64,000 nt of DNA from Quercus robur (taxonomy: Eukaryota > Streptophyta > Magnoliopsida > Fagales > Fagaceae), in contig NC_065538.1 in assembly GCF_932294415.1 (NCBI RefSeq), forward strand, positions 19,986,167-20,050,166. The letters are read 5' to 3'. Of this stretch, positions 44,049 through 56,687 are shown one piece after another. Made by a program: the position numbers and the translations under genes. The notes beneath the pieces were generated by a model. That model was not told the DNA's origin and did not search any database. It saw only the letters and a program-made list of their open reading frames with translations. How positions within the stretch are numbered: the stretch's first letter is position 1; every line of letters begins with the position of its first letter.

Positions 44049-44267
44049 CCATTGAAAGAATATTTTTATGGAGTAAAGTTGATTTTTTATTTTAATTTTT
44101 TTTAGAATTTGATAGTTGGAGGAGAAAGTGATTTGAACTTTGGATTTTTCCGTAAAAAAAAAAAAACCCAAGAATTATTAATTAAGTTATAAAGTTTTAG
44201 TAAAGTTTACTTGTTATGAACTTATGATAAGTTTCTGTTAAAAAAAAAAAAAAACTTATGATAAGTT
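43331..44267. other. AT-rich intergenic sequence
   Basis: It holds poly-A at 43657-43672, a (GA)n run at 44019-44046 and no recognisable gene. The region 43440-43600 is less AT-rich but its open frame (43392-43607) matches nothing. Confidence 0.4.
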
Positions 44268-44392
44268 GGGGTGTTTGGTTTGTATTTTCAAACAACCATT
44301 TTTAGTTTTTAAACAACATTTCATGCATTTTCACACACTTTTTCACCCACATGTATTTTCACAAATGTTTTTAAACACAATTTTCAGTTTTA
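44268..44392. repeat. MITE of the 'CCCGTTTGGT' type, copy 4, 3'-truncated
   Basis: gggtgtttggtttgtatttt at the left, then tttttagtttttaaacaaca, ttttcacacactttttcacc and catgtattttcacaa follow the order of the copies at 12341 and 30961. The right TIR is missing. Confidence 0.55.
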
Positions 44393-44568
44393 TTTTTATT
44401 TTTTTAAACCTTTTAGAAAGCAAGAAACATTTTTCACTCTATTGAATTTGTTTTTGTAGACAATAGAAAACATTTTTCTATTTACTTGCATTGTTTGAAG
44501 CATCAAACTCCAGAAAAAGTACAAAATGATTTTCAAGAAATATAAAACATTTTCCACTACAAGAAACA

Positions 44569-47500
44569 TGGCCAAAATGGCCAAATACCATCAATTCTTG
44601 AAATATTTTGTCCAGAAACACTATTTCGGAAAAATATAGCAATATATCACTTTTTGTGGTACTCGAGCTTGGTGAGCTTGAGTATTATATTTTTTTAATC
44701 CAACGTGGCCCGCTAACATGGAAAGTTTAATTAAAAAAAAAAATTTTGGCCATTTAGTACTCGAGCTTGGTGCACTCGAGTACTGTTCATGACACCTGAG
44801 TCCATCAAGCTTGGGTACCATTCTGCTTATGGACTTAACTCCTAAAAAATTGGCCCCATAGTACTCGAGCTTTGTGGGCTTGAGTACTGTGCGTGGTACC
44901 CGAGTCCATCAAGCTCGGGTACCATTCTGTACTGGCAACTTCTTTTATAACAATATCAAAACTTCCTCTCTCAATTTTCTGAAACCCAGCTTATAAACTT
45001 CATTCCCACAACTACTCTCTCATCACTCACTCTCTCAATCTCCCTCTCAACTCTCTCTGACTTTCTCAATCTCACTATCAAACTCTCCCACACGCTCTCA
45101 ATCTCCCTTTCAGTCTCACTCTCGCTCTCATTCTCCGTCTCCCTCTCGCTCTCGGTCTCCCTCTCGCTCTGTTGCTCGGTCTCCCTTTCGCTCTGTTGCT
45201 TGGTCTCCCTCTCGCTCTGTTGCTCACGCTCTCGGTCTCCCTCTCACAAGGTATGTCTCGCTCAGCTTGCATCTTCAGTTTGAGCATTGGGTATTTGTGG
45301 GTATTTGTGTTTGTAAATTTTTTATTTTTATGCATAATTTGTGGGTATTTGTGGGTATTTTTATGCATGTAGAAGATGGCAAGATGCTTTAGTAAATTCC
45401 GCACAATCTTAGTGCTTAACAGGTCTTATGCTGTCATCAGACAATTTTCAAGGCCATAAAACTCATTTTAAGATTGTCTAAAATTTCTTCTTCTCTTTCA
45501 ATTTTTTATTTATAAGTAGTAAGATTTTAATGTGAAAGGGGAGATACTTTATGCACACTGGATGTGTGTAGAAGATACTCATAAAAAATGAAAACACTAA
45601 TCATTGCCTATGAATAGAGAGTGAATCAATGAAATCTAAGAATAGAAATTTACTCATTATTGCCTATGATCGGGACCACTCGAACAATGATCTCGATTAG
45701 TGTCGATTAGTCTCGATTAGTGTCTCTAAAGATAGCTTGTATCCTAGGGTGTCTGTCAGATATGACACATAGGTGTCTCCGGTCGGTAACATACGTTCTT
45801 ATACAACCTAAGAACCAACCCCAAGTCTTTGTGCTCTCGCTCTCGACAACGGCTAAGGCTACTGGATAAATCTTATTATTAACATCTGTCGCCATTGCAA
45901 TCATCAATTTCCCTTTATATTTTCCATAGAGGTGGGTTGCATCAATGCTAATCACAAGCCCACACTTCTTGAACCCAACAATACAGGACGAAACGCCCAA
46001 AATACGGACTTGAATGTACAGGTTCCCCATTCATAATTATCGTCAACTAGTAACTTATAATTTGTACTCGAACTTGCATTCTAAAGTCCTGCCAAAAAAC
46101 GCTGCAATTCTGCATAAGACTCCTTAAAATCCCCGTATATAGCTGCAACGGCCTTTTGTTTGGCATCCCATACCTTGTATGTGAACCATAATGATTACGT
46201 TAGAAATGAATACAAGTTAAATAAAAAAACTTGAAGAAAACAAATCAAGACTTGTAAGACTATAATATTTCTTCGCTCCGCATTCCTTTTTTTCTTTTCT
46301 TTTTTCAATTTCAATTTTCATAATATAAAATATTCATGGGTTTTGGGAAAAAAAATATCATGATTATACTTCCCAAAAGACTGATGTCTCTACGTTGTAT
46401 TGAAAATAGAATGCAAGTCAAAGAATAGAATACCTTGTAGTGAGATACTTCGTGTTTTAAGTCTGCCAAAGCAACGTGGCGTAAGTTCTTTATCTTATAC
46501 GCATGATCTTCTCGTATATAGCGCTTAAGTACATATGCTAGGAACACCGAATCAATCATCCGACCATCATGAGCATTCTGAATTTTGTCGCACGTGTGGG
46601 GGCCCTTGCATTTTGCGATCTTCCAGACATTGTCTCCTTTACAACATATCGCACAGACTGACCATGGATAGGAATCATCCTCGCAACTCACCATAAGCCT
46701 CTTTGAGTCTGAATGCTCAGTTTTGAAGCTAAAATTCTCTCGCACTGCGTACCAGTTCAACGCATGTCGCACCGCCAATTTAGTCGCGAATACCATCCCT
46801 TTAATTGGCTGCTCCCCAGGTGTCCATGGTAATACTTCCGCTTGCATAACTGGTGATGGATCAAACATATTATCCCAAGTGTTTTTGGTGAACCATTCCG
46901 GCGTAGGATCGGGACTGGGGCATGTCTCTCTATTCTCTTCTACAACTACATCTTCGATATAATCCACATCCTCATGTTCACCCATGGTATCTAGGAGCTC
47001 CTCGAAGTCATCCTTAGTAACATCAATATGGGTTGCATCATCACCAAGTCCGTGATCATCTTCATTTTCGGATGTGCCCCTATGCAACTCATCATGAACT
47101 AAATGCTCTCCTTCATGCACTTGCTGGGGCCCTTCCCCCCTTCTCAATTGAGTTCACGTGGGCAAATGTCTGCCATGGTTCACTGCCATACCCATCTCCT
47201 GTGTTCTCTACACACCCTTGATAAGATCTTTCTGGTATTGAGTCGATGTGCTCATTTACCATCCAAAACAGTATGTTGTGAACCCTTTCCAGCCTCTACT
47301 GTGGTGGGCTCAACAGTGACATAGAGATCTGAAGCAATGAATCCTCGAGCCACCATTTGTGCAACCATTTCCCACATCATCTTCACTTCGGTGCCACCTG
47401 ATAATTGTAGTGAATTGTAGAAAACCTGTGTGTTTACAATCCGTTGAGGTGCTCGATACACGATGAAAATGTTATGCTTAGAGTGGTCTAACCTCATCGC

Positions 47501-50361
47501 CTTCAATATTCTTCGTTGCAAGTTCGTAAGCCCTATCCCACGTTTCACCTTAACATATTTTTGCTTTTGGTTCGAGCCTTGGTATGACAACCCATGCAAC
47601 TCATGATAATACATCTCCCCGTCGTAGTACACATAGAAAAAGTGAAAATCCATCACCGACCTATGATTAACAATATAAAAGTTGTCATCATCTATAACCA
47701 CTTAAATAAATATGGCGTATGATAAAAACAATTTATATTCAAACTCAACCTCTTCAACTTTGTGTATAGAGATATAAATAATTTTCAATCGTTTTAACCA
47801 CATATCTATAATTTATAATAGATTTAATTACAATACTTGGCTGCCAGCAAATTGTTAAAAAAAAACTGTGTTTTATTTAATATTTAGATAACTTGTAAAT
47901 TATAGAATAAACAATATACAATGACATAGTATTCTTTTACATCTAAATAAATAAATACATAGAAACATAAAATATAAAATGAATTCTTCAAAGCATGGGC
48001 AAATATAATGACAATGATACAAATTTTTTTCTTCTTCTTGAGTTTTTTGTTATTTAGATATATGGTTTATGTTAATTGTGGCCCCCCCAAATGAATTTTG
48101 ATATTGTATACACGTTCATTTTTTTTACCAATATCACTATTCACAGCACTTGGCTTTCTTGCTTATCTCATAAATAGCTTAACCCATAAATGAATGATGA
48201 AATCCTGTTATTTCTTAATTTTTTTACAATTTTAAAATTTGAATTTTTGTTATAAACTTAAATTTTAAATATTTAGAAGGATAGAGAAGTAAATGCTGAA
48301 TGGGGCATATTTTAAGAAGCCATCAGACAGTAAGATATATACACAACTTTACAAGTATTTGCTATATTTTTAATATTTTTAGATTTCACAAAATAAAATA
48401 AAAAACTTATAGATGATTTTTTTTTTTTCTTAATTTATTTTAAGGAATCAAAGTACATGTCTAAACTTTATGTATTATTCTTCTAAAGCATATAATAATT
48501 TATGGATTTACTATCTCTCTTTCAACTATTAGTAATTATGAATTGGTTATTTTTTTTTCTTTCTTTTAACAAAAAAAAAATGCTTCTAATTGCAATTGTT
48601 TCTTTACAATTTATTTTGTTACAATATAGTTGTGCTCCATTTGTTTTGACAAAAAAGTTATATATATATCAGCCGTTGTAAATGGACCTTAAACTTGCAA
48701 AAAACTCAACTCATGAATTGTGGTCATGCAAAAAAAATCTCATACGAACCACACATGTAAACACAATCTAACAAAACATTTAACTATATTACCTCTATGT
48801 ACACTGCAGGGAGGACCCAAAGGTTAAATGGTTTGTCTTCAATGGAAAAACACTGACACTGAGATCCGTAGATGGTGACCCAATAGTAGCTTTTGCTTCA
48901 GTATTCTTTCACATGGGCATTCTGACTCTTCATATGGACTTGGCAAGTGCAAGAGTCATCTCATAAATTCTACAAGTAAGTTGGTGAGTGTGGTTGTTAA
49001 GGTACACCATTCATTGTGCATTAAGTTAGTAGTTGGCGTCAGAAAAGTGGGCAGGAGGTTTCAAAAGAAGAAATATTAAGAAATAATTATTTCCTATAAC
49101 AAATATTTCCAACTCTAACAAATAGAATAAGTGTTTGTAGATGGTAAGTGTCACTCTGTCATAAATTTATATTAGAGTAATGTTACAACCACAAATTATT
49201 TTACAATTTTTACAAAATGTTGATGTGACTAACTTCTTATTGGTTTTAATTTAGGCTTATCATTAATATCCATTTTTTCATTTACCAATAATCACTCACT
49301 ACATCAGCAGTTTGTAAAAAATTTTGAAAAATAGTTTGTATTTCTAGCATTATTCTTTATATTAATAATGTGTGTGGAAGTTTGTGTGTACAATATAAAT
49401 ATAAGAGAAATGTTTTGTCACTACTTTCATGGAAAATATAACAATTGCTTTAAGGGTATCCGTTAACATGACCCTAAATATAATATAACTTTATATGATT
49501 TAGTAATTAGGAAATAAAGAAGGTTTGTTGCATGTGTGTTTATTGTTACCATGTTATAATAAGTATTTGTTATAAAGTCAGAAAAATTCAAGAAAAAAAT
49601 TTTGTAAAGTCAGTGATTGTTCAAGTATTTTATTGGTTAAGTAGACACGTAATGTGTTATTTAAAATAATAATAACTGCATAAAAATAAAAATGTTAGAC
49701 AAACTTAACAAAATAAAATGGTCATAGCTACCCACAATGACAATTAATACTCATAGTGAATTATCATATAACAATTCAAAATTTTAAAACTTGTAGAAGG
49801 AAATTGTAAAATTTCATTTTTTTTTTGTAAATTACACACATATTCAAGTAAATTTTTTATTAATTCTCAAATTCTCGTCAATCCAAAAAAAGAAAAAAAG
49901 AATTTACCCTATGTACAGGTTTGGTGGACTCGTACTTTGTGAAGTACCCGAGCCCACCAAGCTTGGGTACAATCTGCTTAATTTTTTGAAACAGGCTGAT
50001 TGGTACCCGAGCTTGATGGACTTGGGTACCATGCACAGTACTCAAGCCCACAAAGCTCGAGTACTAAGGGGCCAATTTTTTAGGAGTTAAGTCCATAAAC
50101 AGAATGGTACCCGAGCTTGATGGACTCAGGTATCATGAACAATACTCGAGTGCACCAAGCTTGAGTACTAAATGACCAATTTTTTTTTAAATTTTTTTAA
50201 TTAAACTTTCCATGTCAGCGGGCCACGTTGGATTAAAAAAATATGGTACTCGAACTCACCAAGCTCGAGTACCACAAAAAGTGGTAAATAGCTATATTTT
50301 TCCGAAACAGTGTTTTTGGGCAAAATATTTCAAAAATTGATGGTATTTGGCCATTTTGGCC
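44569..50361 (-). mobile_element. 5.8-kb Mutator-like element (MULE) with long TIRs
   Basis: The 9-bp duplication caagaaaca flanks it (44560-44568 and 50362-50370). The TIRs, about 365 bp (44569-44933 and about 49999-50361), are highly similar, start GGCCAAAATGGCCAAATACC, and each holds five or six quasi-palindromes of about 27 bp of the form GTACTCGAGCTTGGTG...CTTGAGTAC. A decayed MuDR-type transposase lies on the minus strand (45707-47701). Next to the left TIR is a CT-rich stretch (44990-45250) of repeated ctctcgctctcggtctccct. The part 47710-49990 is non-coding and AT-rich and contains the gggtcatgttaacgg word of MITE family M at about 49456-49476. Confidence 0.93.
45707..47701 (-). pseudogene. 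Decayed MULE (MuDR-type) transposase
   Basis: Four readable blocks in order on the minus strand. 47701-47252 is an N-terminal region (FFYVYYDGEMYYHELHGLSY; GIGLTNLQRRILKAMRL). 47147-46435 has an acidic linker, then the MuDR N-terminal domain (GMVFATKLAVRHALNWYAVR; CKGPHTCDKIQNAHDGRMID) up to LKHEVSHYK. 46176-46040 has WDAKQKAVAAIYGDFKESYA. 46030-45707 is the catalytic core (ISIDATHLYGKYKGKLMIAM, then ESESTKTWGWFL and VISDRH). A likely intron joins the second and third blocks. There is a frameshift near 47150-47250, stops between the third and fourth blocks, and the C-terminus (last catalytic Glu region and SWIM zinc finger) is absent. The element could not move itself. Confidence 0.88.
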
Positions 50362-50370
50362 CAAGAAACA

Positions 50371-50655
50371 CAACGCAAAATACGTGGAAACGGTACACAA
50401 TGAGACAGTTAAGCGCGTCAATGACGGTGCCTCTTGCCAAACCATGTGATATTGTGATGGCAGCTTTTGGTGTCAACGGGTGAGTCAATGATGGTGCCTC
50501 CAAGGGCCAGGAATTAACTATAGAAAAGAGGCCTTATCCTCCTCAATTCTCTAAGTTATAACAAAAACCTTGACTCGTTGTAAAAAAAAACAAAAAAACA
50601 AAAGCATAATGCACTAGGAAATAAGTTACGCTAATTAAATTAATTTGACTTCCTC

Positions 50656-50686
<31 letters not shown>

Positions 50687-51492
50687 TTTGTTGAGAAAAG
50701 ACTTCATATTTAGAGATTTACTAAGATGAATTTCCACACCAAAATGAGGATGAATATAATATAAATTGTACATGTGGTGTGTCATGTGAATAAGTAATTA
50801 ATAATACGATAAGTAGAGGTGAGCATGATGTATTATTGCCTATTTCTTGAAGCAAGAATAACATTATTCTTATTATCAATTCTTCTATGGACACACATTT
50901 GTTCACACACTTTGACACAATTAGAATATTTGTTGTTATAAAAAAAATTAGCATATTTGTTAATTTATGATAAGATTATATCATTTACACACGAGTCCAG
51001 TATTGGTACTTAATGAACAGTAATCCAATCACCACTTGTCACGAGTCTAAGTTGTGTCAAAATGTATGGTCCTAAACTTTTTGATAATTTATTCACTAGA
51101 GTAGACCCTACATATTCCAAGATAAGATTAGAGGTAAAATCATTTACATTATCATTGTAAATTGTTAAATCCTTAAAAAGAGTAATTCTTTAGAGTATAA
51201 ACATAACTAATCACACACTTAATTTCACAATTTTACTGATTCGTGTGATTGTGAGTGTCTAATGTACATTAAGTGTGGGTCAAGTTAGAAAATGTATACC
51301 ACACATAGTCACACAAGTAAATTGTAAAATTAAGTGTGTGATTGGTTGGGTCTATAGGTGGACTCATCCTTTAAACCTTCTTGATATGTGAAGGTGGATG
51401 CTACCTATATAGCTAGATGTTCTTCTCATTGATGGCGTAGCTATAATGCTATATAGATCATACTTTGCATTCTTCAAAATTTCTCCAAGAAA
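50371..51492. other. Intergenic region and DUF247 promoter
   Basis: A TA run lies at 50666-50686. ctatatag words at about 51403 and 51452 could be TATA boxes for the gene starting at 51493. No other gene is seen. Confidence 0.4.
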
Positions 51493-54058
51493 ATGGAGCA
51501 CAACTTCATGAGCCGCATGGATAGGAAAGCAATTACAGAAGATTCACTGCTACTAGGAAGCACTACAGGAGAAAATATATCCCATAACCAAATTCTTGAT
51601 GCCCCCACATGTACAAGTACAAGCACGACTCCTAATTGGGTGGTCAAGCTTGTCAATGACTCCATGAAAGAAGAATCATTTGCCACCCCAAGATATTGTA
51701 CAACGCCGTGCACAATATTCCGAGCTCCTACAAACATGAGACGAGTTAATGAACATGCCTATGACCCTGTGCTTGTCTCTATTGGCCCTTTTCATTACAA
51801 GAAGGCACTGCTACAAGGGATGGAAGAGCATAAACTCCAGTTTCTTTTCGGTTTGATGCGTTATCAAAGCAAGGAAGAAAAAGAACATAGGTTTCAACGT
51901 CTTGCTGAGGCCATGAAGAGGTTGGAAGGGAGAGCAAGACGGTGTTACTCTGAGGCCTTTGATGATATTTCTACGGATGATTTTGTCCGCATGATGGTCA
52001 TTGATGGCTGCTTCATACTTGAGCTCTTCCGCTATTATCAAAGGAGTGAAAAGGTAATCACTAATCCATTCCATTTATTTCATTTGCTTTTACCAATTTT
52101 TTTAAAATTTGATACTTAGGAGAGGAGAAATTTGTATGTTGGATGTGTTCTGAAAAATACCAAAAAAAAGTCAAGATGCGAATTGAACTATAGAAGTACT
52201 CTTGACATTTGCTTGATCAATAAATTATGCCTATTAAAATGATTAATTTACACCATCTTCGAGACTCAAAAACTTTGAAAATTGCCCCTAAACTTTTAAG
52301 AGTTTTAAAAGTTGAACAAAAAGAATTTTCAAGTGTGCTTTTGGAGGTTTCTAGTGTTTGTAGTTATGCATCTGTAAATTTAGTTAATCGTTTTAGTATT
52401 TTTTTTTTTTAACTTTTATTTTGATTGTCCTCATTTGTTTAATTTTCAGCAATTTTAGTTTGATTGTGCTTAACTTTTAGGTTTTTTTAGTTGTTCATTA
52501 TTAATATTTTAAGGTGTTGAATTTTTATTTCACATATATATATATATATATATTTATTTATGTATGTATGTATGTATGAAACAAAATAGCTTGCTCATTT
52601 TTTTTTTTTTGTTGCCTTGTACAGGGAATCATATAAAGACATTTTTTCTTTCATTATGATATAAAATATGAGCTGGGGCAATGGTCCAAGCTAGCATATT
52701 CTTTCAAAAATGAAAATGAGAATGATCTAGATTCCCCTTCAATACAAATGCAAGTTAAGTATAAAAAGTAACCCCATTTACAGAATGACAAAAAAATTAC
52801 TCTATAATCCAAGGAACTAAAATATTGCTCTTTCTAAACATCATTTTCATGACCAAAAAAGAAGAAATATATATAGTGTATGTTTGTCTAGTTTATTTTT
52901 TGCTAGCTTATTTTACTAATTAACTTATTTTTTTATTTTTGCTATTATTCATAGGTTCCACGGCACTTTTTGGTATTATTCATGAGTTTCACTGTACTAT
53001 TTCAACTAACATTTACCTTTATCTACAATATTTTCAGCAAAAAGTTTTCAATTCCAGTAAAATAAGTGGATTTCAAACAGACCCATAATAAACAAAAATT
53101 GGGGAATCCTAAATTATTGAAGGAAAATTTTGTTAATCCCATGCAGGAAAAAGTTGATGATCCCATCTTCAGAACACGTTGGAAGCTACCTGTAATTAGG
53201 TTGGATTTAGTGAAGCTCGAAAACCAACTTCCATTTTTTGTCCTACAAGAGTTATATATGCTCACTAGCTTAGGCCACGAGCCTCCTCTCATACATGTTG
53301 CGCTTAAGTTCCTTCACCCTTTACTCACTCCAACTCAAAAAATACCAATACATGACCCATTTCTTGAACACGCACCTGACCATTTACTTGCACTTTTTCA
53401 CTCAACTTTCAACCCCAAAGAAAATTCAAAATTTACAAGTGCTTATGGGTCCCTAATGCAAGAGAAAAAGTGTTTAATACCTAGTGTTAGGGAGCTCCAG
53501 CGAGTTGGGATTTTCTTAAAGAGTGGAGAGGGTGGCTTATTAGACATAAAATACCATAGTCACCACATGACAGTCTTGACTGGTAGGGCTTCACTAGAGA
53601 TTCCTCCTCTTTTCATTGACTATAAAACTGGACCTATCTTGAGAAACCTTGTTGCCTATGAACAATGCAACAAATGTGTAAAACCTTATTTCACATCTTA
53701 CATTATGTTCTTTGATGGACTTGTGAACACACCCGAAGACGTTCAAATTCTTCGTAACAAGAGGATCTTTTATCATGTTCTGGGCAGCGACCAAGAAGTT
53801 TCTGTGCTTCTCAATGATCTCACCAAAGATGTTGCTTATGATCATTGGCATGAGTGCTACCTTTCGCCATTGATACATAAAATTTATATTCGTTGCAATA
53901 AAACATACCTCAAGATCCAGGCAACGATTAGACGTGAATATTTTTCCTCACCAGTCAATTCTATATCATATCTGATCACGTTTCTATTATTATATCTTAG
54001 TGTCATACAAACCATGTTTACTATTATTGCTTACATTCGACCACATCCTGATCATTAA
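51493..54058 (+). CDS. DUF247 (UPF0481-type) plant protein
   Basis: Two exons (51493-52053 and 53147-54058), donor gaaaag|gtaatc and acceptor catgcag|gaaaaa, give 490 aa. The family's marks are present: YDPVLVSIGPFHYKKALLQG followed by MEEHKLQFL, MMVIDGCFILELFRYY, then DLVKLENQLPFFVLQELYML, a variable middle, LIPSVRELQRVGIFLKSGEG, LRNLVAYEQC and FFDGLVNTPEDVQILRNKRI, with a C-terminal membrane helix at about 462-484 (YLITFLLLYLSVIQTMFTII). The biochemical role of DUF247 proteins is unknown; some members sit at the grass self-incompatibility loci and many occur in fast-changing clusters. Many relatives lack introns; here the 1.1-kb intron carries an inverted Tourist-like MITE. No damage is visible. 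Confidence 0.93.
52876..53084 (-). mobile_element. Tourist-like MITE, family A copy 3, in the DUF247 intron
   Basis: It is the reverse complement of the copies at 5067 and 26881. The left end is gtgtatgtttgtctag and the right end tttcaaacagaccc. The inner words ttttactaattaacttattt, cactttttggtattattcat and tttatctacaatattttcag match in inverted order. It ends about 60 bases before the exon 2 acceptor. Confidence 0.75.
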
Positions 54059-55128
54059 ATCTCTCTATATTACTATAGAGCATTGAATTGTATGAACATT
54101 AATTGTTACCTGGACTATTATTTCTTAAGTAGTAGTAACATTAAGAGGTTGTAACAAGATTGTGTTAGGAAAGTGGTGTTTGTTAGTAGACATTTACAAC
54201 AACGCTAGAGATGAAACAAATTTTACAATTTTGTTTACAATATATTTGAGGTGGTAGATTATAATAGTGCATATTACCACTTTTAAATAAGCCTACAACC
54301 GATATCACTTTTATAATACACCAATGCAATCTATTATCTGTAATTGTGATAAAAGTTGTGAAATTTTGTTGTGTATTTAAACTTATTGCTTCATTTATGG
54401 ATAGCTTATCTGTGGAATGATGCTTTTAAGAGAATTTCTATTCAGCTCTACGTCATTACAAGATGGGTTATTCCTATTCCTCCAAATCGTCCACATAAAA
54501 CAAAAAGGACTGTCCATAGATCATTTTAGCCTCTTATATCTACCAAGTTTCCCTCTCTAACCTGTGAATACCTCTTTCATAGACTGAGATATTACTTATA
54601 TTGCACCCTAAATAGAGAATAAGGCTAATGAATACAAATTAAACTTTAGCCACTAGATAAGGTAGTTGGAGATGATCTACATCTCACCACAACTCTTGCA
54701 CAGTTGCACATTGAACTCCTATCTACAATAATTTTTCTAAAGATTCTTAATTTTCCGAATTTTTCTTAGAGAGCTGTGCAACCCATTTGTCAGAAATATC
54801 ATGACTAAATTTTTAATATATGGCTAATATTTATGATTATGCACAATTTCAGTTATTTTATAAAATGTGTACATGCACACAATGTGTGTAACAAACACTG
54901 CCCTTAATACTTATAGCAATCCCAATGCCATATTGGCTGGAGATATTAAAAAAAAAAGAAAAAAAAGAAAAAAAAGAAAAGAAGTGAACTTTAACCCATG
55001 ATGACACTCAAAAATGAAAACACGCTTTAGTTATAAGCATAAGAGATTAAATAAAATAGGAAAATGGGTTGATACGAACAACTGAGTGAGTGTTGCATTG
55101 TTAGTGCAAGGTTACTACCAAAAGTTTA
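54059..55128. other. DUF247 3' flank and intergenic sequence
   Basis: No gene recognised. The sequence 54400-54560 is less AT-rich but has no open frame of note. A poly-A/G purine stretch lies at 54951-54981. Confidence 0.4.
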
Positions 55129-55554
55129 GGATATGTTTGATAATTGTTTTTTCTCTTTATTTTCTATTTTCAAAAATAATTTTCTATTTTTTGAGACTAA
55201 AAAACTTGTTTGGCAACCCAAAATAGTCTGAAAACAAAAACTATTCTTAAAACTCAATTTGTGAAGGAAACTGAAAACAGGATGCAAAAGACTGTTTTCC
55301 GTTTCTAATTTTCAAAAGTTAATGAAAACACGTATTTAATTTAATGAATCATTTCATTTAATGAGTTAGCATTAGAGTTCAAATCTTAGTAACAACATAT
55401 TTTAGTATTTTTTTTTTTTTAAAACTATCTTTTTAATTTCAACTAACTCAACATGTTTTTGATTTCAAAAAATAAAAAAAAAATTATTTTTTCTTTATAT
55501 TCCTAAAAACAAGTTTTTGAAAATAGAAAATAAAAACTATTACCAAACATAGCC
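55129..55554. mobile_element. PIF/Harbinger-type MITE
   Basis: The 426-bp element is flanked by TTA (55126-55128 and 55555-55557). TIRs are GGATATGTTTGATAATTG and, from the right, GGCTATGTTTGGTAATAG, continuing into facing ttttctattttcaaaaa blocks. It is non-coding. The TTA duplication and ends fit Tourist-like MITEs. Confidence 0.82.
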
Positions 55555-55557
55555 TTA

Positions 55558-56687
55558 GTTTCCTCTCAGTATGGCTTGTGATGTATTGTGTGTCCTATTT
55601 AATTTTTGTGCTTCTTTCTTATATAGTCATTTTTTTTTTTGAGATATTAATTGCACCTCCCCCAAAGAAAATTTTCTAATTCTACCATTACTTACTAGTT
55701 TATCTACCAAACCCCCACCCACACTTTAGCTTGGAAGAAAGCCCGTGGGCATAGTGTGTAAATGGGCTTGTTTCACTTGTTGGTAGATTCAGTCATGCCA
55801 GAAGGACCCAATGAGTATTTGAGAAATCTGGGCCTTGAAGGCCCGTAGTCCGTTGGCAGGGTGTTATGACCCATCTGAATTTATGACCTAAAGTGGCCTC
55901 ATCTTGTCCATAAATGCATATGATTTACTCAATTTTAGCAAAGGCAAAGTTATCTCCTTGGACTTATAAAACACATAATTTGTGGTACCAGATTATACAT
56001 GCAACTGAAAATGCAAGATGGAGGTCTAGTGACAAATCACTTTTGCGCAAGTAAAAAAAAAAATTATACTAATCTCGCTTTTTTAAAATACATTAGAATT
56101 TAAGACTTTTCACTCTCAAAGAAAAAAAAATCTATTGAAGAAAGTAACATATTTAATTCCATGACTACGGTGATTGATTCTATTATTTTGTTTTGAAATA
56201 AATGGTAAGAATTGTGCCATGCGATTCTTTGTTTTTGTTTTACGTTCACTTTTTTGGCTGCATGATACTACTAAGAAGAATGTGCAAAATACTTTATTTT
56301 TAACAAGAGTGCGAATCTTGTATGCCACTTCTATATGTTCTTGGACTCGTACCATATGCCACCAGGTTTCATTTTTCTCTTTTGATATGAGAATTTAGGG
56401 CTAGATGCCACAAATGATCAGTGAACCAGTTCCATAATAAACAGCCCCCATTTGTTATAAAAGTTCAATATGCTTGCGAAAATTTAGTCATATATATGGT
56501 ATTATTGTATGTGTCTACATGAGACATTTTAGGCTCTGATTTTCACAAGATCAAACATGATAACATACCCACCCCAATACAATGGACTTATTCTTTAAGA
56601 AGTCAGGAACTCAACCCAAACTGAAACACACTTCAATTGACAGAACTCCATGAAACTCCTTATTGACACACAGCATAAGACTTGTGT
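55558..56687. other. Intergenic, downstream of the aldo-keto reductase
   Basis: No gene is recognised. 55740-55870 is more GC-rich (agcccgtgggcatagtgtgt; gaaggcccgtagtccgttgg) without an open frame. The right end should include the 3' untranslated region of the minus-strand reductase gene. Confidence 0.4.

Noticed and set aside
44990-45250. CT-rich array resembling a CRISPR or ordered repeat
   Set aside because: Units overlap and vary with no spacers; it is simple pyrimidine repeat inside a transposon of a plant genome.
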